Assembly: GCA_017614095.1 (NCBI GenBank)
Contig: JAGACN010000163.1
Coordinates: forward strand, 1-13,225
Length of the DNA stretch: 13,225 nucleotides
DNA from: Clostridia bacterium
GTDB taxonomy: Bacteria > Bacillota_A > Clostridia > Oscillospirales > CAG-382
Direction of reading: 5' to 3'
Shown: positions 6,402 to 13,225 of the stretch, in pieces
Numbering within the stretch: position 1 is the first letter of the stretch
Layout of the letters: each line of letters opens with the position of its first letter
Program-made: the position numbers and the translations under genes
Notes under the pieces: model-generated
The model's database searches: none
Told to the model about the DNA's origin: nothing
Seen by the model: only the letters and a program-made list of their open reading frames with translations

Positions 6402-7478
6402 CTAGGCGATCTCGATCAGGGATTTGTCGCTCTTCGTCAGGATCTCGGCCCCGTCCTCCGTCACCAGCAGCAGGTCCTCGATCCGGACGCCGAACCGGCC
6501 TTCCAGATAGATGCCGGGCTCGGACGTCTGCAGCTGGCCGGGCTCGAAAACAGTCTCGGACCGGTAGCTGGAATTGGGCGCTTCGTGGATCTCCAGACCC
6601 AACGAATGGCCGGTGCTGTGCGTGAAGGCTTTGCCGTAGCCCGCTTTCTCGATGACGTCCCGCGCGCCCTTGTCGACCGCGATGCCGGTGACGCCCGGTT
6701 TCAACGCCGCGATGGCCGCCGCCTGCGCTTCCTTGACCGTCCCGTAGACGGTCTTCATCTCCTCGTCCGCCTTGCCGATGACCACCGTCCGGGTCATATC
6801 CGAGCAGTAGCCGTTGTACCGGGCGCCGTAATCCATCGTCAAAAAGGCGTTTTCGGTCAATACCACGTTCCCCGGCACGCCGTGCGGCAGGGAACTTTTC
6901 GGGCCGGAAACGGCGATCGTCTCGAACGCGGTCCCGTCCGCCCCGTTCTTGCGCATGAAATATTCCAGTTCCGCCGCGACCTCCACTTCGGTCATCCCCT
7001 TGTGCAGGACAGTCAGGATGTGCAGGAAGGCGGCGTCCGTGATGGACTGGGCCGTCCGGATATTCTCGATCTCCTTGGGCGTTTTGATCCGCCGCAGCTC
7101 CGCGCAGACGCCGGGCAGGTCCTCGACCGCGATGCCCTTTTCCTCCAAAGCGGCCTTGATGCGGTTCCAGGCGGCCACGCGGATGCGCGTGCCGTCCAGA
7201 CAGACCTTCTTCCAGCCCGCCTGTTCGCATTTGCGGACCATCGTTTCCATCAGTCCGCCCTCGCTCAGTTCGGCGCGGGTGTCCGGATTGACCTGTTTCC
7301 GCGCGGCCTCGATGTAGCGGCCGTCCGTGATGAGCAGCGTTTCGTCCTTCCCGACCAGGACCAGTCCGTCCGTCGTCGGGAATCCGGTCAGCCAGTGCTG
7401 GCTCACCTCATCCGTAAAAATGGCTCCGTCGTATCCTTTTTCGGCGATCTTCGCATACAGTTTTCTTCCGTTTTCCAT
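6402..7478 (-). CDS. pepP: Xaa-Pro aminopeptidase (M24 family)
   Basis: A 358-residue cytoplasmic metallopeptidase that removes N-terminal residues preceding proline. Residues 1-125 form the creatinase-like N domain (YLTG-type segment HWLTGFPTTDG, then ITDGRYIEAA). The M24 catalytic domain runs from about 133 to 350. The dinuclear metal ligands are visible: D216 in TMDYGARYNGY, D227 in SDMTRT, H291 in STGHSLGLEIHE, E320 in TSEPGIY and E334 in RIEDLLLV. H199 and H298 are likely catalytic helpers. Length matches the short clostridial and Bacillus YqhT type. Its AAAGGA ribosome binding site lies inside the last codons of the yhaN-like gene, and only 4 bases separate the two genes. It is therefore probably cotranscribed from pgeF, with efp downstream. 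Specificity for proline rather than methionine is from family similarity. Confidence 0.93.
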   Translation of the reverse strand: MENGRKLYAKIAEKGYDGAIFTDEVSQHWLTGFPTTDGLVLVGKDETLLITDGRYIEAARKQVNPDTRAELSEGGLMETMVRKCEQAGWKKVCLDGTRIRVAAWNRIKAALEEKGIAVEDLPGVCAELRRIKTPKEIENIRTAQSITDAAFLHILTVLHKGMTEVEVAAELEYFMRKNGADGTAFETIAVSGPKSSLPHGVPGNVVLTENAFLTMDYGARYNGYCSDMTRTVVIGKADEEMKTVYGTVKEAQAAAIAALKPGVTGIAVDKGARDVIEKAGYGKAFTHSTGHSLGLEIHEAPNSSYRSETVFEPGQLQTSEPGIYLEGRFGVRIEDLLLVTEDGAEILTKSDKSLIEIA

Positions 7479-7482
7479 TTTT

Positions 7483-9702
7483 TTACAGTCCTTTCTGAAG
7501 ATGGTATGTGATGCCCGCGCGGTCGAACGCCTTTTGCTCCCGGTCGCAGCAGGTGAAAATCAGGATCTGGTGATGGGCGGCCGCCTGCCCGAGCATGCGG
7601 GCGGTCGCGGTCAGCCGGCCGTCGTCCAGCCGTCCGAACGCGTCGTCCAGGATGACGGGGACCCCTTCCCCGTCGAACAGCACGTCCACCAGCGACAGCC
7701 GTTTGGCCAGCCCCGCGAGGTCCTTGGTCCCGCCGGACAGGTAGTCCGCCTCGTGCCGGACGCCGCCGGCTCCGGCGGTCATCGACAGGCTGGTGTCCAT
7801 ATCCAGCGTCCGGTAGGCGCCGTCCGTCGCCGCGCAGAAGTACAGCCCGGCGCGCTCCCCGATCTGCGGAGCGATGCGGCTCTTCATCCGGTCGGCGGCT
7901 TCCTCGATGCCTTTCTTGGCTTCGCCGTACGCGTCGTATTTCTTCTGTCCGTCTGCGATCAGCGCGGACAGCGCTTCCAGTTTTCCGGCCAGCAATGCCG
8001 GATCTTCCTCTTTGGCCTCCAGTCCGGCCAGCCGGATGCTCTTGTCCCGTTCCTGTTCGGAGAGCATCTCCTTCTGGCTGTCTAAGAAGCGTTTGTCGCG
8101 GTCGACCGTTTCACGCGGACGGAGAGGTTCTTCGGCCCCCGCCGACGCTTCCTCAAGCGCTTCCAGGCTGCGGCCTCCGAGCGCCGCGGAGAAGGCGGTG
8201 TTCGCTTCCTTGCGGCGGGTATCCAGCCGCGCGACGTCCTGGCAGGCCTGGATCAGTTCCTGCAATTGCGCCGAGAAATCCGTCCCGAGTTCCACGCGGT
8301 AGGAGCGGATGCCGGACGCGATCTCTTCCCGGATGGCCGTCTCTTTTTCTTCGGCCGCCCGCAAGGCGTTCCGTTCGTCCGTCCGCTTTTCGGCGTTTTC
8401 TTTGCGTTTGGCTTCCGCTTCCGGGACGGCGGCGATCCGGCGCGCGAGTTCCTTTTCATTGGACGCCCCGTACGTCTTCGCCAGTCTGTTTGCCAGAAGG
8501 AAGCAGACGGCGCATCCGGCCAGCGCGAGCACCGCGCCGCCGGCTAAAACGATGCCGGCGACCAGCGACGTCTTCCACAGAAGGACGGCAAGAACGGCGA
8601 ATACGGCCGCGCACAGTCCAAGGGCAATCCGCCCGACCAGCAGTTCCTTGCGTTTCCGCAAAGCCTTTTCCGCTTCTTCCGGCTTCAGATCCCGGTCCAG
8701 TTCGGACGCTTCCGCCTCCAGTGCGCGCAGTGTCTGCTCCCGTTCCTCTTTTTCCAGCCGGAGCTGTTCCAGTTCGTTGTTCTTGTTGAGCAATCCGATC
8801 AGGAAGGGGCTGTCCTCCTCCCCGCGGGAGGCGATGAGGTCGGCCGCTTTTCGGTAGTCCGCTTCGGCTTCCTTCGCCCGGCCTTCCAGCCCGCGCAGCC
8901 GTTCGGCTTCGATCCTGGCGTCCCAGGCGTCCAGATTCTTCAGTTCTTCCGAGACTTTCTCCCGCTGGACGCGGTTCTTTTCCAGTAATTCCTGCTGCCG
9001 CTGCAGGTCGGTGCGCAGTTCGGAAATGGCGTCCGCCGTCTCTTTTGCCGTCCCCAGCCGGCTTTGCAGATCGCCCGCTTCCTTTTCCCATTTCGGCAGG
9101 ATGCCGCCGCCCATGGCGCGTGCGCGCAGTTCGTTGCGGGCCTTCTGGAGCACGTCCGCCGCTTTCGCGGAACTGATCTGCTCTTCCGGGCTGACCGCGA
9201 TGTTCTGCAATTGCTCCGCCAGAACGGTCTCCTTGCTGACCGGCGGGTCCGCCTGTTTCAGAAAGAGCGTGCGGGCGAAGACCTCTTCGGAGATGCCGAA
9301 GAGCGCCACGCCGGGGATCGCGTCGCCCGGGACTTCTTTTCCGGTCGCCGCGTCGGCAAACTCCACCGTTTCCTTGCCACCGACGACGCTGCGGGCGATC
9401 CGGTATTCCTTGTCTCCCTTGCAGATCCACAGTTTCCCTTCCGTTTTCGCGCTCTCCCAGGGGGTGAACAGTTTTTTCTCGTTTTCCGAAATGGACTGGC
9501 TGCGGCCGTTCGCGAACCCGTAGAGGCAGAATTTCACGAAGGACGCGAGCGTGCTTTTGCCGCTTTCGTTCGGGGCTTCCAGCAGATGGATGCCCTCCCC
9601 GTTCGGCTCCTTCCCCTCTTCGGCCGGGTTTTCGAAGGACAGAGAGAGGTCGCGCAGTTTCCCGAAGGAGGTGATCTCGACGCGTTTGATCCAGATGCTC
9701 AT
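7483..9702 (-). CDS. yhaN: YhaN-like SMC/Rad50-type ATPase with a membrane-spanning insert
   Basis: A 739-residue AAA/SMC-like ATPase, probable partner of the adjacent nuclease, as SbcC is to SbcD. The N-terminal lobe (MSIWIKRVEITSFGKL) carries the Walker A motif APNESGKST at 43-51. Long, mainly charged helical stretches at about 175-355 and 410-610 look like coiled coil. Between them are two hydrophobic segments, about 357-375 and 379-404, that could be a transmembrane hairpin. The C-terminal lobe has the signature LSGGT at 655-659 and Walker B VPVILDD at 681-687. There is no CxxC zinc hook. These features fit the B. subtilis YhaN family, though it is shorter than YhaN (about 960 residues, from memory). 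The ATG at 9702 is chosen over the longer open frame because the family begins there, GGAGGG lies 8 bases upstream, and it overlaps the nuclease stop as ATGA. Confidence 0.9.
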   Translation of the reverse strand: MSIWIKRVEITSFGKLRDLSLSFENPAEEGKEPNGEGIHLLEAPNESGKSTLASFVKFCLYGFANGRSQSISENEKKLFTPWESAKTEGKLWICKGDKEYRIARSVVGGKETVEFADAATGKEVPGDAIPGVALFGISEEVFARTLFLKQADPPVSKETVLAEQLQNIAVSPEEQISSAKAADVLQKARNELRARAMGGGILPKWEKEAGDLQSRLGTAKETADAISELRTDLQRQQELLEKNRVQREKVSEELKNLDAWDARIEAERLRGLEGRAKEAEADYRKAADLIASRGEEDSPFLIGLLNKNNELEQLRLEKEEREQTLRALEAEASELDRDLKPEEAEKALRKRKELLVGRIALGLCAAVFAVLAVLLWKTSLVAGIVLAGGAVLALAGCAVCFLLANRLAKTYGASNEKELARRIAAVPEAEAKRKENAEKRTDERNALRAAEEKETAIREEIASGIRSYRVELGTDFSAQLQELIQACQDVARLDTRRKEANTAFSAALGGRSLEALEEASAGAEEPLRPRETVDRDKRFLDSQKEMLSEQERDKSIRLAGLEAKEEDPALLAGKLEALSALIADGQKKYDAYGEAKKGIEEAADRMKSRIAPQIGERAGLYFCAATDGAYRTLDMDTSLSMTAGAGGVRHEADYLSGGTKDLAGLAKRLSLVDVLFDGEGVPVILDDAFGRLDDGRLTATARMLGQAAAHHQILIFTCCDREQKAFDRAGITYHLQKGL

Positions 9703-10805
9703 GCCTGTTTCCCTCCGTAATCCACGATGTTCCGTCCCTCCAGGGCCATCAGTCCGTATTTCAAAGCGTCCTCGGTCGCCTGTCCGGCTTCGATCTTTTC
9801 TTTCATCAGCCGGTAGAACACCCCTTTCAGGGTGGTGTTTTCCTCTAATTCCGTGAAGTCCGGCGCCAGAACCGTTTCGTCCCGGACCTCCACGTCGTCG
9901 CCCATCCAGCCGTCGTAGACCAGTTCCTCGGGCAGGAAGATCATGCCTTCCTTCACTTCGCCGGTCAGGATCAGCCGGATGACGGTGTCGTCGCCCGTTT
10001 CGCGGACGGCCGCCCGCGCGCGGGCCAAGGCTTCCGCCCGGTCGCAGCCGGTGATGTCGCAACGGAGGATCTCATACCGCCTCTTGGAGATGCGCTGGAA
10101 GGAAAGGTCCGCGCCCTCCTTGCCGACGGTGCCGATCAATACGCCCTTGTAGCCCGTCTCGTCGAATCCGCGCCCTTCCAGACAGCCGGGGTAGGCCCAG
10201 TAAACGCCGTTTTCGCACTGCAGGCCGGTGCCTTTGTGCACGTGTCCCAGCGCGACGTAGTCGAACCCGCTTTTTCCGATGTCTTCTTTCGTGCACGGCC
10301 CGTAGGGGGAGCCGGGGTTGTCCACGTCGGCATGCACGCACAGCAGATTGATGCGCTCCGGGTCCTCGATCGTCCAGCCGGTCAGCGGGTTTTGCGCATT
10401 GTTCTTTCCGTCGAAGGAGTAGCCGTAGACGTCCGTGTCCCATTCGTCCAGATGGACGACCTCCCGCTCCGGCTTCAAGACGATCACGTTCGGAGGGAAG
10501 CGGAAATACCGGTAGGGCGACGCGTCCGTCAGCGGGTCGTGGTTGCCGGCCGCCAGGATGAAGGTGCAGTCCGGACAGGAGGCGAACTCCTTTTCCATCA
10601 GCGAGCGGGTCTCCGGCGTCACCTCGTTGCGGTCGAACAGGTCTCCGCTCATCAGGCAGACCTGGATGTTCTGCGTCCGGATGAGCAGTGTGACGGACGA
10701 CAGGTCCGACCGGAGCTCCGTCCGGTGGCGTTCCGCCTGCCGGGGGGATTTGAGCGAAAAGGGCGCGTCCAAATGCAGGTCCGCGCAATGCAAGATGCGA
10801 ATCAT
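9699..10805 (-). CDS. yhaO: YhaO/SbcD-like DNA repair exonuclease (metallophosphoesterase)
   Basis: A 368-residue calcineurin-like metallophosphoesterase of the SbcD/Mre11/YhaO group, expected to cut DNA ends with the neighbouring ATPase. All metal-binding motifs are visible: ADLHLD (D9, H11), SGDLFDR (D55), AAGNHDP (N88, H89), CVHAD (H158) and LGHVHKG (H188, H190). The C-terminal 130 residues would be the cap and ATPase-binding region. The open frame reads through upstream sequence to about 11663, but that part is antisense-frame noise over pgeF. The real start is the ATG at 10805 (MIRILHCADLHLDAP), with AGGAGG 11 bases upstream and a 4-base ATGA overlap with pgeF. The 3' end overlaps the yhaN-like gene in the same way. 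Assignment to the nuclease family is secure; DNA rather than another substrate follows from the pairing. Confidence 0.94.
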   Translation of the reverse strand: MIRILHCADLHLDAPFSLKSPRQAERHRTELRSDLSSVTLLIRTQNIQVCLMSGDLFDRNEVTPETRSLMEKEFASCPDCTFILAAGNHDPLTDASPYRYFRFPPNVIVLKPEREVVHLDEWDTDVYGYSFDGKNNAQNPLTGWTIEDPERINLLCVHADVDNPGSPYGPCTKEDIGKSGFDYVALGHVHKGTGLQCENGVYWAYPGCLEGRGFDETGYKGVLIGTVGKEGADLSFQRISKRRYEILRCDITGCDRAEALARARAAVRETGDDTVIRLILTGEVKEGMIFLPEELVYDGWMGDDVEVRDETVLAPDFTELEENTTLKGVFYRLMKEKIEAGQATEDALKYGLMALEGRNIVDYGGKQA

Positions 10806-11683
10806 GTTCTGTCGTTCCTCCTGAGCATGGGATTGGGCCGGTCCTTGTCCGGCAGCGCGATGAAGGCGCTCATGGTCCCGCGGTCGGGACCGGACGCGCG
10901 GTGGGAAAAGAACCATTCGGGATGGCATTTCGTACAGAGCCCGGAAACGGAAATTTGCGCTTCTTTGACGCCCGCGTCCAGCAAGACTGCCCGGTTGGCG
11001 GAAGCCAGGTCCAGCAAATATTTCGGTTCCTCCGTTCCGCCGTCGGGACTGAAAAAGGCATTGCCGGACCTGAAAGAAGCAAGAAACGCGTCGTACACGT
11101 CCTGTCCCACCTGATAGCATTCCTTCCCGATGCACGGGCCGATCGCGGCGAGGATGGTCTCTTTTTTGGCGCCCTGCAGACACATCTCCTTCACCGCGTT
11201 CTCCGCGATGCGGGAGGCGGTCCCCCGCCAGCCGGCGTGCACCGCGGCGCACACCTTGTTTTCCGGGTCGGCAAGCAGGATGGGGACGCAGTCCGCCGTC
11301 CGCACGGACAGCAGCAGTCCGGGCGTCTTTGTGACCAGTCCGTCCACGCCGAACGGGAATTTGGGCTTGCTCGTCCCGACGCCGCGCTCGGGCTCCCCGA
11401 CCGTCCGGACGACGTCCGTATGCGCCTGGTAGGTCCGGCAGACGTCCTCCCTGCGCAGCCCGAACAGACGGGCGGCAATCTCGTAATTTTCCAAAACGCG
11501 TTCCTCGCTGTCGGGGACTTTTCCGGTCCCGGCCGCGAAATTCCAGGACGCGTAGCACCCTTCGCTGACCCCGCCTTTTCTGGTGGAGAAGAGGTGCGGG
11601 ACGCCCGCTTCGTCGAACAGCGGACAGGTGAAGTAGGCGGCGTTCCCGTCGTGCAGGATCCATCCGGATTCCGTATTCGCCAT
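10802..11683 (-). CDS. pgeF: YfiH/PgeF family multicopper-oxidase-like purine phosphorylase or peptidoglycan editing factor
   Basis: A 293-residue member of the YfiH/LACC1 family (DUF152, Cu-oxidase_4). Members are described as purine nucleoside phosphorylase/adenosine deaminase enzymes. In E. coli YfiH (PgeF) prevents serine replacing alanine in the peptidoglycan precursor. The zinc triad is visible: H88 in TYQAHTDVV, C132 in TADCVPIL and H149 in AVHAGWRGT. Further family motifs are GPCIGKECYQVG (182-193) and the late LCTKCHPEWFFSHR. The N-terminal FSTRKGGVSEG is typical of the family. Its start has a G-rich ribosome binding site 8 bases upstream, and a strong promoter lies further upstream. 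It is the first gene of the leftward pgeF-yhaO-yhaN-pepP operon. Which catalytic role applies here cannot be read from sequence. Confidence 0.93.
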   Translation of the reverse strand: MANTESGWILHDGNAAYFTCPLFDEAGVPHLFSTRKGGVSEGCYASWNFAAGTGKVPDSEERVLENYEIAARLFGLRREDVCRTYQAHTDVVRTVGEPERGVGTSKPKFPFGVDGLVTKTPGLLLSVRTADCVPILLADPENKVCAAVHAGWRGTASRIAENAVKEMCLQGAKKETILAAIGPCIGKECYQVGQDVYDAFLASFRSGNAFFSPDGGTEEPKYLLDLASANRAVLLDAGVKEAQISVSGLCTKCHPEWFFSHRASGPDRGTMSAFIALPDKDRPNPMLRRNDRT

Positions 11684-11727
11684 TCGCTCATCCCCCCCTT
11701 CCGTCCGGCAGTCGTTTTCTTTCCTCC

Positions 11728-11756
11728 ATTATATTTTCTCCACGCAGGAAAGTCAA
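11728..11756 (-). promoter_or_regulatory. Sigma-A promoter for the pgeF operon
   Basis: The minus strand has TTGACT (11756-11751) and a perfect TATAAT (11733-11728) spaced by 17 bases. Initiation is expected near 11721, roughly 38 bases before the pgeF start codon. Its -35 box lies within the first copy of the tandem repeat described next. Confidence 0.9.
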
Positions 11757-11798
11757 GTTTCTGAGGCGGGAAAATGTCAAGTTTCAGAGCGGGAAAAT
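11752..11798. repeat. Imperfect tandem direct repeat between the two divergent promoters
   Basis: Copy 1 (11752-11775, 24 nt) and copy 2 (11776-11798, 23 nt) both read GTCAAGTTTC, then GAG, CGGGAAAAT, differing by one substitution (CTGAG versus CAGAG) and one G insertion. They fill the space between the -35 boxes of pgeF and psd. Each copy starts with GTCAA, which on the minus strand gives TTGAC, so the repeat also duplicates the pgeF -35 sequence. A regulator binding site or a recent local duplication are both possible. Confidence 0.85.
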
Positions 11799-11801
11799 CT
11801 C

Positions 11802-11830
11802 TTGACAGAAGGGCAACAATTCGGTATACT
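11802..11830 (+). promoter_or_regulatory. Sigma-A promoter for psd
   Basis: TTGACA (11802-11807) and TATACT (11825-11830) are separated by 17 bases. Initiation is expected near 11837, about 20 bases before the psd start, giving a very short leader. It also shows that the open frame upstream of 11852 is not translated as part of psd. Confidence 0.9.
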
Positions 11831-11845
11831 GAAAAGCGAACGAAT

Positions 11846-11851
11846 GGAGGG
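11846..11851 (+). promoter_or_regulatory. Ribosome binding site that fixes the psd start
   Basis: GGAGGG is followed by 6 bases and the ATG at 11858. The in-frame ATG at 11852 is directly adjacent to the site and too close, so the second ATG is preferred. Confidence 0.75.
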
Positions 11852-11857
11852 ATGGAC

Positions 11858-12733
11858 ATGACCGTGGACCGCGCCGGGAAACCCGTGGAAGACAAGCAGG
11901 AAAACGCGCGTTTTCTCTCGTTTCTGTACGGAAACCCGGTCGGCCGTCTGCTGCTCAAGCTCTTCACCTCCCGGTTCCTTTCCAGGCTTGTCGGCCGGTA
12001 TATGGACAGCCGGCTGTCGCTCGGGCGCGCGAAGAAATGCATGACCGCCTACGGGGTCGACCCGGCGGAACTGGAAAAAGATCCGGCGGACTTCAAGTCC
12101 TTCAACGACTTCTTCACCCGGAAGAAAAAACCGGACTGCCTGCACTGGTGCGGCGAGCCCGGACGCTTCCCCTCCCCGGCGGATTCCCGCGTCACCGCGC
12201 ACCGGCTGGACGGGACGGCCGCCTTCCCCGTCAAGGGGGCGCCGTATACGGCCGAAGACCTGCTGCAGTCGCCCGAGGAAGCGGAAAATTTCCGTGACGG
12301 CTGGGCGCTCGTGTTCCGGCTCGCGCCGAGCGACTACCACCGCTACATCTATCCGGACGGCGGGACCGAAAAAGGTTTTTCCTTCATCCCCGGCGTCCTG
12401 CATACGGTCAGCCCGGTCGCGACCGGCCGCATCCCCGTTTTTCACCGCAACTGCCGGGAAAAGACCTTTCTGGAAACGGACCATTTCGGGCTTCTGGCCT
12501 ATGTCGAGGTCGGTGCGATGATGGTCGGCAAGATCTGCAATACCCACCCGGACGGACGGTTCGAACGCGGGGACGAAAAAGGGTATTTCGCGTTCGGAGG
12601 CTCCACCATCGTGGTCCTGCTCCGGCCCGGGACGGCCGAACCGGACGAAGACATCCTGCAAAACAGCGAAAACGGCAACGAGACCTACGTCCGGCTGGGC
12701 GAGGCCGTCGCGCACATTCCCGATCCACGGTAA
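11858..12733 (+). CDS. psd: Phosphatidylserine decarboxylase proenzyme
   Basis: A 291-residue pyruvoyl-dependent enzyme that converts phosphatidylserine to phosphatidylethanolamine at the membrane. Key landmarks are DFKSFNDFFTRK (78-89), SPADSR with D109, LAPSDYHRY with H161, and the self-cleavage motif FGGST at 246-250. Cleavage would fall between G248 and S249, giving a large beta and a small alpha chain with an N-terminal pyruvoyl group. The length fits the clostridial type. In the E. coli motif YHRVH a second histidine follows, but here the sequence is YHRYIYP, so that position is I164. The start at 11858 is set by the RBS and by the promoter, which lies inside the longer open frame. A small membrane-protein gene follows 35 bases later, probably on the same transcript. 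Confidence 0.94.
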   Translation: MTVDRAGKPVEDKQENARFLSFLYGNPVGRLLLKLFTSRFLSRLVGRYMDSRLSLGRAKKCMTAYGVDPAELEKDPADFKSFNDFFTRKKKPDCLHWCGEPGRFPSPADSRVTAHRLDGTAAFPVKGAPYTAEDLLQSPEEAENFRDGWALVFRLAPSDYHRYIYPDGGTEKGFSFIPGVLHTVSPVATGRIPVFHRNCREKTFLETDHFGLLAYVEVGAMMVGKICNTHPDGRFERGDEKGYFAFGGSTIVVLLRPGTAEPDEDILQNSENGNETYVRLGEAVAHIPDPR

Positions 12734-12768
12734 AGAATCTCACCAATATATTTTCGAGGAGGCCCATC

Positions 12769-13005
12769 ATGGACGAAGAACGCAAATGGAACGAAAACGG
12801 AGCGGATGAAGACGACCGCACCATCCTGTCCGAACAGGATCTGAACGATCTGGACGCCGTCGAACTGGATCTGGTCGACGAAGAGGCCCAGGCGCGCGAA
12901 AAGGCGCTCAAAAAGAAGATTTTGATCGCCGCCGGAGCGGCTCTGTTCGTCGCCTCCGTCACCATCACGGTCCTGTTGCTGACCCGCAAAAAAGGCAACG
13001 ACTGA
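12769..13005 (+). CDS. Small acidic single-span membrane protein of unknown function
   Basis: A 78-residue protein I do not recognise. Residues 1-44 are highly acidic and hydrophilic (DEDDRTILSEQDLNDLD). A basic patch KALKKK (45-50) precedes one hydrophobic segment, about 51-71 (ILIAAGAALFVASVTITVLLL), then a short basic tail TRKKGND. With no N-terminal signal it probably sits as a tail-anchored protein with the acidic part in the cytoplasm. The gene is very likely real: GAGGAGG lies 6-7 bases before the ATG, codon use matches its neighbours, and a terminator follows directly after the stop. It lies 35 bases after psd, so a link to membrane lipid metabolism is possible but unproven. Confidence 0.75.
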   Translation: MDEERKWNENGADEDDRTILSEQDLNDLDAVELDLVDEEAQAREKALKKKILIAAGAALFVASVTITVLLLTRKKGND

Positions 13006-13024
13006 CAAAAAGACGAAAAGGAAT

Positions 13025-13062
13025 GCCGGGATCCCGAAAAAACGGAGTCCCGGCGTCTTTTT
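13025..13062 (+). terminator. Intrinsic terminator after psd and the small membrane-protein gene
   Basis: GCCGGGA (13025-13031) pairs with TCCCGGC (13048-13054), followed by GTCTTTTT. The T-run can also pair with AAAAAGAC at 13007-13014, extending the structure. The minus strand is also T-rich beyond the stem, so it may work in both directions. Confidence 0.85.
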
Positions 13063-13071
13063 GCGCATGGG

Positions 13072-13108
13072 AGAGGCCTCCCCGGTTTTTTTCGGGAAGG
13101 CCTCTTTT
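13072..13108 (+). terminator. Second intrinsic terminator in tandem
   Basis: A 13-base arm, 13072-13084 (AGAGGCCTCCCCG), pairs with 13093-13105 with one mismatch and an 8-base loop of mostly T, followed by TTTTCTTT. Together with the preceding hairpin it separates the rightward psd unit from the convergent glutamate dehydrogenase gene. Confidence 0.8.
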
Positions 13109-13120
13109 CTTTGGTATGGA

Positions 13121-13225
13121 TCAGTAGGAGATGCCCTGCGCCAGCATGGCGTCGGCGACTTTCTCGAATCCGGCGATGTTCGCGCCGGCGACGAGATTGC
13201 CGTCCAGTCCGTAGCGCTTCGCCGC
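13121..13225 (-). CDS. gdhA: C-terminal end of NADP-type glutamate dehydrogenase (partial)
   Basis: Only the last 34 residues are in the window, with the rest beyond the right edge. The segment NLVAGANIAGFEKVADAMLA followed by QGISY and a stop closely matches the C-terminus of bacterial hexameric glutamate dehydrogenase (GxNIAGFxKVADAMxAQG). The enzyme interconverts 2-oxoglutarate plus ammonia and glutamate. The cofactor type is inferred from this C-terminal similarity. The gene converges on the psd unit, and its transcript would run into the tandem hairpins at 13025-13108. Confidence 0.88.
   Translation of the reverse strand, partial: AAKRYGLDGNLVAGANIAGFEKVADAMLAQGISY

Noticed and set aside
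6270..7511. 413-residue plus-strand open frame opposite pepP
   Set aside because: Antisense shadow: Arg/Gln/Asp/Leu-rich translation with no motifs, while pepP on the other strand has all metal ligands.
9703..10062. Upstream extension of the yhaN-like open frame
   Set aside because: Arg/Gly-rich translation of the nuclease gene in another frame. The strong ribosome binding site and family start place translation initiation at 9702.
10806..11663. Upstream extension of the nuclease open frame
   Set aside because: Overlaps pgeF in a different frame and has no nuclease-like sequence. The ATG at 10805 begins exactly at the conserved N-terminus.
11777..12715. 312-residue minus-strand open frame opposite psd
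   Set aside because: Mirror-frame artefact without motifs, and it would run across both promoters of the divergent region.

Overview
The window looks like a stretch of chromosome from a GC-rich member of the Bacillota, most likely class Clostridia. The clues are strong AGGAGG-type ribosome binding sites, consensus sigma-A promoters with 17-bp spacers, a gene for a CD1247-type acidic zinc-ribbon protein, a YhaO/YhaN-type nuclease pair, and a yqhT-efp-like gene pair. The placement is inferred from gene content and signals only. Nothing resembling a phage, transposon, CRISPR array, tRNA or rRNA is visible. Coding density is very high and no gene-free stretch exceeds about 175 bases.

Positions 1 to 4841, minus strand, read right to left: a secreted multidomain CotH-kinase protein, then trkA and trkH (cut by the window edge). 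These are the cytoplasmic gating subunit and the membrane subunit of a Trk potassium uptake system. The trkA ribosome binding site overlaps the end of the CotH gene, and trkA and trkH share an ATGA overlap, so the three are probably one transcript. Just upstream (4954-5571, minus) is the acidic zinc-ribbon protein. It is separated from the CotH gene by a 112-base gap holding a perfect 10-bp inverted repeat.

Positions 5708 to 11683, minus strand: a tightly packed operon pgeF (yfiH), yhaO-like nuclease, yhaN-like SMC ATPase, pepP-type aminopeptidase, followed by efp with its own promoter and a terminator. The first four genes are joined by ATGA overlaps or a 4-base gap. The nuclease and ATPase should act together on DNA, like SbcCD. 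PgeF links to purine or peptidoglycan-precursor quality control. The aminopeptidase and EF-P both deal with proline-containing sequences, one cleaving X-Pro bonds and the other rescuing ribosomes at polyproline.

Positions 11684 to 13062: a divergent regulatory region with two good sigma-A promoters facing away from each other and an imperfect 24/23-nt tandem repeat exactly between their -35 boxes. To the right lie psd (phosphatidylserine decarboxylase) and a 78-residue single-span membrane protein, then a terminator pair. The last 105 bases (minus strand) are the C-terminus of an NADP-type glutamate dehydrogenase converging on these terminators.

Most genes are recognisable families. I did not find a convincing new system. 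The points most worth a second look are the tandem repeat in the divergent promoter region, the dyad over the efp promoter, the linkage of a CotH-kinase secreted protein to Trk potassium uptake, the membrane-spanning SMC-like ATPase, and a PSD lacking one of the usual motif histidines.
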